Shown here piece by piece: positions 22,657 through 34,645 of a stretch of DNA of 64,000 bases (position 1 is the first letter of the stretch; each line of letters begins with the position of its first letter). The translations under genes were made by a program, and so were the position numbers. Origin of the DNA: Rhodamnia argentea (taxonomy: Eukaryota > Streptophyta > Magnoliopsida > Myrtales > Myrtaceae); the NCBI RefSeq assembly GCF_020921035.1, contig NC_063157.1, positions 23,143,015-23,207,014 of the forward strand, given 5' to 3'. Under the pieces are notes generated by a model. That model saw only the letters and a program-made list of their open reading frames with translations. It was not told where the DNA came from and did no database searches.

Positions 22657-25488
22657 TTCGAGTCAACGTTTGAGATTGGGGTTCATCCCCACTTAAGACC
22701 TCCCTCAAGCACTACCAATCTCAGTCCCAGTTGGGATGGGGACGATGACTCCTTCCAAAAATAAGATGATGGAGCTCGAGATGAAGTTGGTGGATTAATA
22801 TTAAAGAACGAACCAAACCCCAGTGGCGTCCCTGCGCTGGCTCTTAATAATAATCTGAAACTTACAACTCGGGCATTAGATTTCTTCAAAATCTCACTCT
22901 ATCTCTCCATGAGGAAAGTGAAGAGAGGGCGTCATTTTCAGCCGTCAATCTCTGCGCATGAGTTGAAAAATTCACACGAGACGACTCTTTTCAAATGAAA
23001 GGAAATCCCATCAACCATGCCTTTTCGTGTCAAATTCATCGTTTACCATGCCTCCATTTCGTGTCAAATTCATCATTTACCACGTCTCCATTTCTTTAAA
23101 GTCGTATAACATCTAAAAAAGCGTCAAAAGTGTCATAAACTTATTGCATTGATTTTAATTCAGTACTAAATCTTTTAAGTAGGTTTAAGACTTTTTTTTT
23201 TTACACTTTTACCCTACAACATCTAATCCGCTCCGTCATCTCTTACCATTTTTCTTGTGGCTCGGCTCCTCATTTGCTGATTGCGAAATAGGAATCTTTC
23301 TGGCAGACGGTGGAACTTCGTTGATCACAGGCGCAAATGCCAGAAATCCGTATTGTAGAATGCTACCAACACAGTCTCATCCACATTTCGTATCACTTGT
23401 CTCAAAATGCCACTCGGCCATCACAACTGCAAAAAATAGTACCCCCAAAAAAAAAAATTAGGGGCGCTGGGAGACAGAAGGTAGGCAGAGCTTTTTTCTT
23501 GTCATTAAGCCTGAAAGTTACATAATGCAACTCCTCCATCGGAGAATACACATTAAGAAGCTGATCGAGGACGAATCTATATTTCCTAATTACGTTCCCA
23601 TGTTGGGGAAGTTGGTAATGTATTCGAGCACTAGTCATTCGTATATAGGCTCGCCAAGAGAACTGGCTATGACTTCCCCAGTTAGCTCCTGAGCATGGAC
23701 AGTGTTCTGTATCTAGGGTTTCGACCTCGCCGAGAGAACTAGTTATCACTGGTCCAGTTAGCTTCTGATCATGGACACAGGCCGATAGAATTCATCTCTA
23801 GTCGTGAGATGAGAGGAAAGACATGGAGATTTGAGGCACAAGAAAGGTGCTGTGGACCCCCCCTTCCTCTCCTGTCTCCCCAATAGTAAACCATTTCATC
23901 TAGACTATTTAACTTGTCAATAGCTAAATATTTAGAACTTGAACACTAATCGAGATCATCCTCCCATTGGTTGCGGGTGCATGCACTTAAAACTCACAAG
24001 GGCTTTAAGTGTCAGAAGCTAGAATTGCATCCAAACTCGGGTTTCACATGAATTGTTTGATTTTATGACGGAGAGAGTGCATCTCATGCCGAAATGCAGG
24101 TATCGAGCAAACCAAGAACTAGCTAGATGATTCAAACAGCACAACGAACCAGGCAAGAGCAAAGTAGAACTTCTAAGAGAATCATCTGAAAAGGCAAATT
24201 CTTAATGCCAAAAGTCAAGACCAGTTATTGCTAAAAATTGCATTTCTGAGATAGTTTATTTCCCACAGCACCAGGCATCCAGACAAATTCTTTACGAATA
24301 GACAGTGTGTAATCATTTGGCTATAAAAAGGAAGAAGAAAATCGTAAACATCCCATTTCCTAGTACAGATGTACCATATTCCCCGCGAAACTTGACAAAT
24401 AGATGCTAGAAACCGAGACTTACCTGTCAAGCGAGTCAATCTCCAATTCTTAATTCATATTTCCTTATCTAGTTGATCTCTGCTAGCTTTCAGGCGATTC
24501 AGCCCCAGGCAAAATGCCAGAGACCCTCAGAAAATTGAAATTTTCTCGATCAAACATGAGAGGCTTGGAATAAATCTACCCCAACTTCATCCATGAAGGA
24601 AGATGCAGATATTCCCGTGTCAACAGTACTAAGAAGTCACCCTACATGAATTTAGGTACAAATTTCACTGACTCTCAAAATCACTGAAGTTTTCCCTTAA
24701 TGTCCAAAACATATACAATTCAACTGAGTTCCACGACTAAATTCCCAGCTCTCAGAAAATATATTGACCATCAAGAATCCGGCAAAAAAGAAGTGTCCAA
24801 CATAGTTGATGACACCAGGTACTAGACACAACTAGAGATGCACCGAAGGAGTTTATCCCCTCGTTAAACCAGCTCCAATGAGAAACCTTCCCAATGAAGA
24901 CGTGGTAAATGTGTGTCATAAACAAACAAGCCCCGAGATTGTGGGCCCCATAACTCTTGTTGATGAAAAACACTTATGTGAGTTAAGTCTATGGTAGAAC
25001 ATTGCGCCAAAGTCGTCAGATCAAGGGAAACCCATGTAAAACCTACTCTTCCCCATATGAATTGCATCTAATGTACCCAAGTCATACAATCTCTAACATG
25101 CAAATGAAATGAAGGTGGACATGATTTCAGCAAAATAAAATAGGGAATGTTCTGCAATTTTTTGTGAGATCTATTATGCAACTAGCGCATTTGTGAGTTG
25201 AATGTGACAACAGAATTGTGAGACCAGTTAAAACACAAAATCAGTATTAAGTATTCATCTTGATATCCACCAGTCATTTCCCAATTACACCGGCCAAGAA
25301 AAGCAAGTGCTGTTCCAAAGTGGCCAGTACAAACATTGGATCACTGACACCACAATAAACAAAGTTTCACAATAGATTCTCCAAAGAGGAGAATTGCTGA
25401 CAAGACAAGTTTCATAACATCCTAACACTTACTAAAGCAACCCTAATATACTGTGATATTGTTTCAAAGCACTAGCGAAACAGCATGT
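22653..25488. other. Intergenic; no gene recognised
   Basis: AT-rich DNA. Upstream of the STOP1-like gene there is a short direct repeat around 23020-23090 ('cgtgtcaaattcatc' twice). 23651-23778 is a 76-bp tandem duplication. The part next to 25488 is likely CKS1 3' UTR. No coding block was convincing. Confidence 0.35.
23651..23780. repeat. Diverged tandem duplication, period 76 bp
   Basis: 'tcgccaagagaactggctat' at 23651 is repeated as 'tcgccgagagaactagttat' at 23727, and each copy goes on with 'ccagttagct(c/t)ctga(g/t)catggac'. About 85% identical by eye over the compared part. Confidence 0.8.
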
Positions 25489-26812
25489 TTACTTAGCAAG
25501 CACGTTTTGCTGGGCCTGGTTCTCTTGCTGCTGATAATTCAGAGGCCTCCTAAAGAGCATGATGTGTGGTTCAGGGCGATGAATTGCATAGTGAACCCAA
25601 CCACGACTCTGCTGCACTCCAATGGCACGCCATTCATTCTGGTAGAGACGAAAACAAGAAGACACGATCATTCAAATGACGAAATACATTTCTTACACGC
25701 CATCCATTAATGAAGTATTAGACAAGCAACATTGCAAAGATCCACTAGACTGAAAAAGATATAAGAGAGGACAGACACTCTACCATCACTAGATTACGAT
25801 CCTGATGCAGGACACTCAACTAAATGATATCTACATTAGATATCTTTGACATCACATATCAGGTAAAAAATTTATGCCATTTCTTAACCCGTAATGCAAC
25901 GAGTCAAAACTGCCGCGGAGTCTAAACATAGTGTATTCTACATAATTGAGTCTCCAAGCATTCTCTGCTTTCCTTTCAATGTGAAAACATATAAACACAA
26001 GAATATCTTAAACGGGCATTCCTATGGCTTAGAGGGCAAACACATTGGTAATATGCAGAATTAAAGCAAGCAAACAAACAATAAATATGATCGCACAAGT
26101 CTCAAATGCAATGTTTAGCATTCAACTCCTATTGTTCGGGGATGCTGCCAATAGCAAGAAATCAATCACTCAGAAGATAAAACAGAGCGATGTTTAGCAT
26201 TCAACTCCTATATTGTTACGGGATGCAATCCGGTCATTTCGACTACTTCAATGAATCTTCTTCTCGTGAGCAACAACGCAACTCAATGTCTCATGTCCTT
26301 TTATCCAAATTCTCATCAATTTATCACCCAAAAAAAAACTGGATCATGAATTGAATCAGCCCCAAACCCACTTGAATGGTTTGCAAGAAGGGATCATCTA
26401 TCATGCCGAGTGAAAAGACAAAAAACAGAACAGCAAATTCCTCCAGTGGAAACCTACCTCTCCGCACGACTCAATAACAGCACCAAAACAGGAGAAAAGC
26501 AAAACAACTTCTTATTTCACACATGCGCCTTCATTTCGGCGACCAAACAGCAAAGCGGATCAAAAGTAACGCCATTTTAAAAATACCAACACCGATCCAA
26601 CTTACTTCAGAAAGGAGGCGGTTCTTCGGTAGAAGCTTCGCGACATCAGGAGGAAGAACCACATGCCTGCGCATCACAAAAACGAAGACGGAAACGAAAC
26701 TATCAGCAGCTGCGACAGAAGAAACCGCAACGACGACGAGGCCACGAAACGACACCAACCTGTACTCGTAAGTGTCATCGAAGTACTTCTCAGAGTACTG
26801 GATCTGGCCCAT
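25489..26812 (-). CDS. CKS1: Cyclin-dependent kinases regulatory subunit CKS1
   Basis: Three exons: 26760-26812 (53 nt), 26606-26666 (61 nt), 25489-25638 (150 nt with stop). GT-AG introns; total 264 nt, 87 aa, the same length as Arabidopsis CKS1. It starts [17 protein letters not shown], continues [21 protein letters not shown], then [20 protein letters not shown] and [13 protein letters not shown] with a Gln-rich tail ending NVLAK. The phosphate-binding residues of the family (Lys/Arg in the LPKNRLLSE and [14 protein letters not shown] blocks) and the HxPEPHILLFRRP hinge motif are intact. CKS1 binds cyclin-dependent kinases and guides multisite phosphorylation in cell-cycle control. Intron 2 is 967 bp, normal for a plant. 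No close second copy is in the window. Confidence 0.96.
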
Positions 26813-28139
26813 CTTCTTACCGAATCGACCGAAAACTCCGGCGCAACAACCTGCGGAATCGAAGCTGCGAAACAAAACCAAGCCGATCAGAACAGGGAAC
26901 CGAGTCAGGAGTCCGGCTAGCGAAGAAGACGAATCGGATCGTCGATCGGAGAACCTGAGGGTTTAGGGAGGAGAGAGAAACCGAAGCAGAAACGAGAGGG
27001 GGGAAGACGAAACGACGAGACTGCGGAATCTTCAAAAAGTGAAAGGGGGTAAAAGGCAAAACGAGGGACTGTTACGGGGGCAAAACGGTAGTTTCGCTCC
27101 TCGTCTTTACATGGGAAGTGGGGGTGGGATTGGGATGGCGTCGGGGAATTCTTTTTCAAAATTTGAAATCCTCCCGCTTAAGCTCGGCGATTAATTTGTG
27201 GATCGGATCGCGAGTCGGTGGGGCTCCGTTTCGGACCGTTGCTTGGTGGGCCCAGCGAAAGTCGAACGGTGAAAGTCTCACGGAGCCTCGCCGTATTTCC
27301 CCGACCACTCGTCCGCATGTCAAAAAGATCGGGTCGTTGCGAAATATTGTGCAGAGAATTTATCATCAGCATTGTTTGCAATTTTTAGGATCTTAGGGTA
27401 CTTGTTGACTACCGAGAACCAAGTATGGCGTACCAAATTTAACTGATAGGAAGCTGTTGTGGATCGCTCCCGTTAGTGGCGGGATACATCGTCGGCCATC
27501 CGGTAATTTTCAAAAGGAGGACCAAAATGTGATGATCCAACTTGTCGAGATAAGTGGCCGTCTTTACTTTGTTAGGGTCGTCTATCTATAATTGTGGTGG
27601 GAGAATTCCGTCCAGATCGAGTTTTGTTAGATGTTTTTCCCGACTCCTTTCAACCAATTGAATCGAGCTAATCCTTGGCCTGCCCCTTCTGTTTAAAATG
27701 ATATCGTTATTGGTAGGATACCAATTGAAGCCGAACTTCAGTACAGTTTGAATATTTCAAAAAATTCGATGTTGATCAAGGGGGTTTAAGATGAGAATCT
27801 CCCACTCTTCAATGTAGTACATGACTTGAGGATATATTGAAATTTAGCCTGTTTGATCCATTGAATCGATCTGACCAGATGAATCGCCAACCTTAAAGAT
27901 AGAAGCATCATTTCATGAAATTAAACCCAAATTGGTTGTTTTCTATGCAACTGTCGAGCTCTTTTCATTAATAAGCTGGCTCCGACAACGATGCGTAGGT
28001 AAGTTGGGTTTGCCCCACCATTGAACTTAGGCTTTTCTCAAAACTTTCATCGAGTGTCCATTGATAATCTCTGATATAAGTAGTACCTATTGATTTACAT
28101 GATATGTTTCGAACAAGAGGGAAAATAACCGAACGAAGA
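26813..28139. other. CKS1 upstream region and intergenic DNA
   Basis: 5' UTR/promoter of CKS1 near 26813-27260, with a site II-like 'gtgggcccagc' at about 27247 and CAACGG on the minus strand near 27240 (like a mitosis-specific activator core). From 27300 to 28139 nothing coding is seen. Confidence 0.4.
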
Positions 28140-28665
28140 GTCATGAATCATGAACCTATTACAATTATGCCAATTCAATCCTAAATATATATTTTTGCCA
28201 ATTTAATTCTAAACATTTTGTATTTGTGTTAATTCAGTCCATTCGGTCAACTTTAGCCGAGTGGTGCTCACGGAAAATTCCTTATTTATTTTTTTCCTTC
28301 TCGTTCTTCCTCCCACCGGTCGAATTGGCTAGAGGCGAGGGTCGGCGAGGGTTGGCGAGGCTCGACCTCACCGGATCTTAGCGATGCCGACCTCGTCGAC
28401 TCTCGTCTCTGGCCAATCCCCGATGCGGCGATCGACTAGAGAAAGAAGGAGAAGAAAAAACAAAAACAAAAAACAAGAAGAAAAAGAATACATAAATAAA
28501 TAAATAATTTTAAAAAATATTAAAATATTATTAAAAATTGTCACGTCAACGTAACCGATAAAGTTGATCGGGTGCACCGAATTGACACAAATGCAAAAGA
28601 TTCACGACTGAATTGATCCAATTACAATAGGTTGAGGACTTTTTTAGTCAGCTCATCCCATCGTC
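28140..28665. repeat. Dispersed foldback repeat family 1, complete copy (B)
   Basis: About 525 bp. Left end 'cctattacaattatgccaat' and right end 'aattgatccaattacaatag' are inverted and imperfect over about 90 bp. The core is GC-rich (GGCGAGGxxxGGCGAGG), followed by an A-rich tract and 'aaaattgtcacgtcaacg'. No target duplication could be fixed. The family order matches copies at 1-410, about 38.8-39.4, 49.4-50.1 and 60.1-61.5 kb. Non-coding; the long TIRs would fit a Mutator-like MITE, not proven. Confidence 0.6.
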
Positions 28666-29023
28666 TTGATAACACAATCTACAACCAGCCATCTTAATGG
28701 ATCGTGATGCAGATTGCATCCTGTGAGGCTTAAGAGGACAGATCTGCTTTAATGCATTTGACAGGTTAAGTCGAAGGAGAAATCAACTCAGATGCATCCG
28801 TAAGTCCATCGTGATAGATCGGAGAGCTGAGCAAGGAAAAAAGAGTGAGGGTACACGAATCTCAAGTGCAAAAGCAAAAATATTTTTACTGCATCGGCCT
28901 AAGATGATACATCATCTCAAACCCTTCTCCCAAAACAAATCCAAAGCTCGAAAATGCATATCAGATTACATAGATGAGAGCTGAATCGACTTCCAGTTCC
29001 ATTACCGAAGTAAACATAACAGG
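28666..29023. other. Intergenic, no feature seen
   Basis: Unremarkable DNA; possibly 3' UTR of the candidate exon at 29024-29210 on the minus strand. Confidence 0.25.
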
Positions 29024-29210
29024 TCAGGACCCGTGAACCGGTCCGGAAATGCCAAAGGATTGAGGTTGCCCTGTGGGGGAGAAATGGACCACGCCGCCGC
29101 CGCTGCCGCCCCTCAGACCAGAGTCACTTGCCGGCAATTGCCCTGACACCGGCTGCAGCTTGCTGGACAGTGCCGCCACGGCAGAGATGGCGTAGCCATA
29201 GCGCAGTGAC
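29024..29210 (-). other. Candidate terminal exon or gene fragment, unidentified
   Basis: The minus strand, after a possible acceptor at 29211 ('cagtgcag|gtcactg'), is open for about 61 codons: SLRYGYAISAVAALSSKLQP ... SDSGLRGGSGGG ... HFSPTGQPQSFGISGPVHGS, then TGA at 29024-29026. Composition (Ser/Gly/Pro tail) is protein-like, and GC content is well above the neighbours. No upstream exon could be found and the family is not recognised. A competing frame (MEDATFLQFLLPLLRPYYDR...) runs through 29124-29363. It could be a 3' gene fragment copied here. Confidence 0.3.
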
Positions 29211-29889
29211 CTGCACTGAGCTGATCAGAAGCAGAAAGCGACTCTCCAACTTAGTGACCAGATTGTTGAGTGAACGATCGTAATAGGGTCTTAATAAAGG
29301 GAGAAGGAACTGGAGAAAGGTCGCATCTTCCATGGCATATGCTGTGGCCACTTCCACACACAAACTCCACCCAAATCTGAGTACTCGATACGCGCTCCCT
29401 TTTCTTTCCCTCCGTCCTGCACCATCTGGTATTTTTCTACCGGACTATTCTTCTTTTAGGGTTTCCAAGGCCCACCAGCACATGCACGCACACGCCACAC
29501 AACTCAAGACGAGCGCGTCTTGGAATGTGGAATATACTCTTCTTGAACGGATATAGGTGCGCCATGTTTGGATCTGCAAAAAATTCTCGCAAATGATAAA
29601 TGTAGGTATTGTCATGTCCCCGCCAAACTCACTCGAGTTATTCTCTGATGTGACTCCTTCCATATCGAGCATCACGATTTTTATCTGTTGATGCACGTGT
29701 AAGAGCGTCCTCGCTTAAGCAAGCTTGGAAGTTGAGTTCCGAATGTCAAACCATGCCACTACACGAAAATGCATCTATTATGATAGATTGATTAATTCGA
29801 GCCATCTAATACATAGGAGAATTCTCCGCCAATATTTGGACCTAGTTTGTTACATATGCGATATAAGAAATTGATGGGGCGATTAGCTA

Positions 29890-30060
29890 ATCAATCCTAG
29901 ACCTATTGTACATATTCCAATTCATTCTTAAGCATTTTCAATTTTGCCAATGTAATCATAAACCTTTGTACGGTATTCCAATATAGTCATTCCAAGCAGC
30001 TGCCACCGGTAATTCTTGATGTGACATCTAATCATAGCCGACCATTTCACCGACATATGT
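29890..30060. repeat. Partial copy of foldback repeat family 1 (left end)
   Basis: 'gacctattgtacatattcca', 'ttgccaatgtaatcataaac' and 'agtcattc' follow the order of the left end of copy B at 28140. The GC-rich core and the right end are missing. Confidence 0.4.
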
Positions 30061-30518
30061 CATGACCTTTTCAGAAGTGAATTACATAAGGAAATCTAAT
30101 GGATTACTAAGCGTGGTGCTTAATATGGACTCTCCTAGCCCTACCAACCGCAGCTTGGTATTCAATTTAACATGCAATTAGAGCTGTCACTTATCGGTTG
30201 GGGTAATTCTAGGGATAATAGGACTTGATTACACTAAATTTATTTTAACGTCCATTCGATTTTCTCTTTATTTTAAAATGTTTTTCAAGTAGTCTTTATC
30301 AATTTTATCCTAAGCCACTATCATGTGATTGTGATCGTGTGGATGCGCAAACAAGATTGCAACACTCAATTAACAAAGCAGTAAATAGATTGGGGTAAAT
30401 TTAAAGAAGCTGGATGAACTAAGAAAAACACATGCAAAGCATCATCACTATCCATCACCACGAGGTTTCTGCAAACTATGATTAAGGAAAAATATGCAGA
30501 CGGAATTCATGAATTTTA

Positions 30519-31497
30519 GGGAAAAATCCAAAAAAGGGCCTGAAGTTTTCATAATTTCTCAAATAAGGGTCCAAAGTGAACATTATTTCAAAAAAGGGCC
30601 CGAAGTGACATGCTACGTTTCAATTGAGGGCCCGAAGTGGTTATTATATTTCAAAAAAGGGTCCGGCTCGAAGGGCGTTTTCGTCATTTCACATTTTAAT
30701 TTTTTTTAAATTTTTTTCTTTTTCCTAATTTATAATAATAAAAAAATAATTTAAAAAAAAAGGTTTTGCACCGGCGGGAGGGCTGCCCTTCTCGCCTGTG
30801 GTCGCCGATCCACCGTCGGTGGGGGGTCGGCGGACGCGACGAAGGCCGACGGGGTCGCCGGCGACCCCGCCGGTCGGAGGCGAGGGCCTCTGGCCCTCTC
30901 CCGGATCTGGGCGAGGCCGGCGGTCCCCGCTCGGATCGGGGGCCGCCGGCCATCGCCCCGTCGCCGGTGGGGGGTTGCCTGGTCAAGGCGGCCCCGGCCC
31001 GGCCCCGAGCGATGGCCGGCGACCCCCGATCCGAGTGGGATCCGCCGGCTTCGCCCAGATCCGAGAGAGGGCCCGACCCTCTCCCCGTATTGGCCCTCGC
31101 CTGCGGTCGGCCGGGTCGCCGACCCATGCCGAGGCGCCGACGACCCCGTCAGACTGTGCCACCTCCCGCCTACCGCCCTCCGGCGGTGGGGCGGTGGCCA
31201 TAGGTGGGAGGGCAACCCCTCCCGCCCGTGAACGTTCACTTCCCTTTTTTTTTTTTTAGGAAAGAGACTACAAAAACTATAATAAAAAATTAAATAAGTA
31301 AAAAAACTAAAATGCCCTTAACTCAGGCCTTTTTTTGAGAATTTATAGTCATTTCGAGCCCTTATTTGAAACGGTATTCACTTGGGGCCCTTATTTGAGA
31401 AAACATGAGGACTTCGGGCCCTTTTTTGAAACAGTGTTCATTGGGGCCCTTATTTGAGAAAATATGAAGACTTCAGGCCCTTTTTTGGATTTTTCCC
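30519..31497. mobile_element. Mutator-like (MULE) non-autonomous foldback element, 979 bp
   Basis: Exact 9-bp target duplication TGAATTTTA at 30510-30518 and 31498-31506. The ends are inverted repeats beginning GGGAAAAATCCAAAAAAGGG on the left and ending with its complement on the right; the inverted match goes on for about 190 bp with repeated 'gggcccgaag' / 'cttcgggccc' words. The inner part (30760-31240) is GC-rich and itself partly palindromic, so it is open in several frames on both strands without coding a recognisable protein. 9-bp duplications and long TIRs are typical of Mutator-like elements. Confidence 0.88.
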
Positions 31498-31506
31498 TGA
31501 ATTTTA

Positions 31507-32752
31507 TGCATGCATTAAGGACTAACTAATATGCAATATTTTCTGAATTTTTTGGTATTTTCCTCGTTTAATCAACATGCGTAATTTAAGAAGATGCACG
31601 GATGACTAGTTTAGCCGCGCTAATGAAAATGCTAAGTGACATGAACGAGATGACTATATGACATGCATAATGAGTTGTAAGTTACATGTTATGAAATTAA
31701 TTCAAAAAGTCTGCATGAGATGTCAATGAAATTTAATCCTAAACGACAAGTAACACCCTAAAAGTCATGCAATATGAGTTTACGAGAATTAATTCTCCTA
31801 ATTAATACATTCTCTATGAGAATCCCTAAGTAGATTATTCGTTCTTTTTCTTTGTTTATTAACAAAAGGACACATTGAACCTAAAAGTCTATATGAAGAT
31901 GCTCTAATTCCTAAGTGCAAGATGACACACTCTTGATTTTAAGATAATGTGTGCATACAATCCTAAATTAATTAGCATGCATGAACGACATCGTGAACTA
32001 ATTCTATATTAAAAACTTCATGAAGCGATTTCTTTTCAAGAAAACATCAAATTTAAAGTTAGGACTCTACGTGTGACCCAATGAACTAGCCAATAAATGA
32101 TTATATGACTAATGACTGCATAATGCAATACTATCTATATACAACGTGCGTAATGCATGCAATGCAACTAATAGCTAAATTTATATATGATTTCCTAAAT
32201 GATGTATAATATGCACTCTGGTAAATATTCAGGACATAATTAAACAACCTACGATTCTACTACAAAATAACATGCATTTAAAACTATATTCTGAAGAAAA
32301 AAACTACAAATGTAAAACTAGACAAATTAACCTCGACTTACCTTAAGCGGAAGGCAGCCGCGGATGTTGGATGTCTCTCAGTGGGATCAAAAAGCCGCCA
32401 TTAAGCCATGCTCTTCCTTTACGTAGTTGTTTTTTTACTCAAGGACACCAAGACTGTCCACCACCGATTGGGCCTTTTTCTTGAAGCTCCACGGAATTTG
32501 ACTTTGCGAATGCGCTTAATAAAGTCTCGCGGCTTGTGACTAATCAACCAAAGAATCCGAATGTCTGACCAAGCAAAAGGACAGAATCCATTGGTTGAGT
32601 CCGTCCCGCTCAGGTGGCGCATTGCTAATCTTGAATTGGACGCCGCGCCAAGGATCGCCAAGGGCGTTGAGGCGAAAGAGCCGGGGACAAGGACTCCGGT
32701 GTCGCTCGGTGGAGATCACACAGAGCAGAGGACGCGAGATGGAGCCGAAGAC
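31507..32752. other. AT-rich intergenic DNA; right end holds a possible host ORF
   Basis: 31507-32340 shows many 'atgca' words and no gene. 32419-32750 has higher GC and open frames on both strands; it borders the solo LTR and may have belonged to the host sequence interrupted by it. Confidence 0.3.
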
Positions 32753-32757
32753 GTGAC

Positions 32758-34147
32758 TGTTGACGCCTAAATTTTGATTAATCTTTTTTTTGCATAAAAA
32801 TTAGAACTAATTTTAGTTCTAAATAAAAATCATCTCACATCTTTATTTTTAGCGTACATTGCATTGGCATATAATTGGGCAAGCGGAACACGTAATTTAG
32901 CATGCGTCTAGACTAGGCATGGGATGGAAAAATACACCGAGAAGATTTGAAACTTCAGGGACTATATTGCAAATACTTAAAACTTCGGGGACTGTATTGC
33001 AAATACTTGAAATTTCAGGGACTGCATTGCAAATACCAAGAGAAGATGAAGAAGGGAAGATAATGAAGGGAAGATGATGAAGGGAAGGTGATGAAGAGAA
33101 GATGAAGAAGGGAAGATGATGAAGGGAAGATGATGAAGGGAAGATGAAGAAGAGAAGATGGAGAAGGGAAGATGGTGAAAAGAGGATGGTGAAATTTGGC
33201 TATAAAAGAGGAAGAGTTCTTGAGAATGGAGAGAGGAGAATTTTTTGGGTGATAGAGAATTTAGAGAGCTCTTAGAAGGGGGGAGAGTGAAAGAGAATTG
33301 AGAGAGTTTTGAGAGAGTTTTTGAGTGGAATTTTTAGAGAGGAAAAAGAGAGTTCTTGAGAAAAATTAGAAGAGAAAATTCGAGAGTGAAGAAAAGAGTT
33401 TTAATCGAGCATCATCTTCGACGAGTCCCGACACATATTTCGCCTCTCGCCACCCAACAACGCCATTGCTTGCCATTTTCGACGACAGCCGTGTTCTTCC
33501 AGCTCCGAGATCTTGAAGGGAACTATAACGTGTATGTGAGTAAGATTTTGTGTAATAGAAGGTAATCCTTCCCATCTCGATCTACATAAATGTAATCGTT
33601 TGGTTTGAACATTTGTTTGTTTATTTTAGACATGCTACGTGTTCCAAATTTTAGCATTATTACATGTTAATTTATTTTTATAAATACTCGTGACTGGCTG
33701 CGTTTTCTTTCTTTCTAAATCACCAATGGTGTATATCGTACAAAGTTCAATGTTTTACATCCCCATAAAAAAGAAGAAAAAACCAAAAAAACTGCATCTT
33801 TGAATTTCAAGTAAAATCCATCAAAATTGCCAAATCAAATATTTTTCATGAAAATGGTACCGAAAGGGCGTTAGAGAAATCTGACGTAACCAAATCCCCC
33901 GAATTCAAAATCTCCGGTTCGCAGGAATAAAATAGTTCTCCCGCTATTTTATTTAGGTTTCTAATCAACCTACCAAAAATGATTAGTGGCGACTCCAAAA
34001 AATATTTTGCAAGATAATCACAAGAATCATAAGTTGCGATTTGGTAGAGCTTGGGAGAGCTCGAACTAGGTTAATTAATCTAATTAATTAATCCGGTAGT
34101 CCATTAGCCCGAAAATTAAATCGTTCGTTATTTTTTAGGTCGCGACA
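32758..34147 (+). mobile_element. Solo LTR of an LTR retrotransposon, 1390 bp (fossil)
   Basis: Starts TGTTGACGCC and ends GGTCGCGACA, with 5'-TG...CA-3' ends, flanked by an exact 5-bp target duplication GTGAC (32753-32757 and 34148-34152). It holds a TATA box ('ggctataaaagagg', about 33199) and a purine-rich tandem tract 'gaagatgatgaaggg' at about 33040-33190. No internal retroviral-type coding region lies next to it, so it is a solo LTR left by recombination. Superfamily not assignable from the LTR alone. The intact duplication argues for a moderate, not ancient, age. Confidence 0.88.
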
Positions 34148-34328
34148 GTGACGTCGGGGGATCCGTATGCTGGATAGGGTGATCGGCGCCGCAGATGTAA
34201 GGCTCGTGGATGGTGTAGATGCCGTAAAATCTTTCAGGAAGTATGGCCACGGCGGAGGGAGAGGATACGAGAAAGAGAAAGAGAAAGAGAGCTATTGCAC
34301 GAGTGAGTCTATTGTCTCCCCACTCCAT
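34148..34328 (-). other. Candidate secreted-protein ORF cut by the solo LTR
   Basis: From an ATG at 34328 the minus strand encodes a short N-terminus, a strong hydrophobic stretch (AIALFLFLFLVSSPSAVA) like a signal peptide, then ILPERFYGIYTIHEPYICGA and DHPIQHTDPPT up to the target duplication of the LTR. The family is not recognised. The other flank of the LTR (32,620-32,752) is also GC-richer and open. Read as host DNA it would be a small extracytoplasmic protein gene interrupted by the insertion; it may equally be a chance ORF. Confidence 0.35.
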
Positions 34329-34645
34329 TGAGAGTGAAGTGGGACCTCTATATAAGGAGAGAAATGTAAGGACCTTATTTGATAAGAAAGTTCATGAGAT
34401 AATGCCAAATCTTTCCGCTTGTCAAACATGAAATCCTCCAATAATCCACCATGGGCACGATCAGATTTTGGTGTCATCCAGAACAGACATATCTTCATGG
34501 CCTTATCTTGAAGATGGGAATTACGAAGTCCTCAGAGTGATAGTGATAACGGCCTTCTTTTCATCCTCTCTCTCTCTTTTCTTTAAATTTTACTGTGCAT
34601 TGTTGCATTTGCTCCTATCAAAGTATATGCTTTCTTATTTCGAAA

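Noticed and set aside
30751-31259. Several 140-160-aa ORFs on both strands at 30.7-31.3 kb
   Set aside because: All sit in the GC-rich palindromic middle of the Mutator-like element; open in many frames because of composition.
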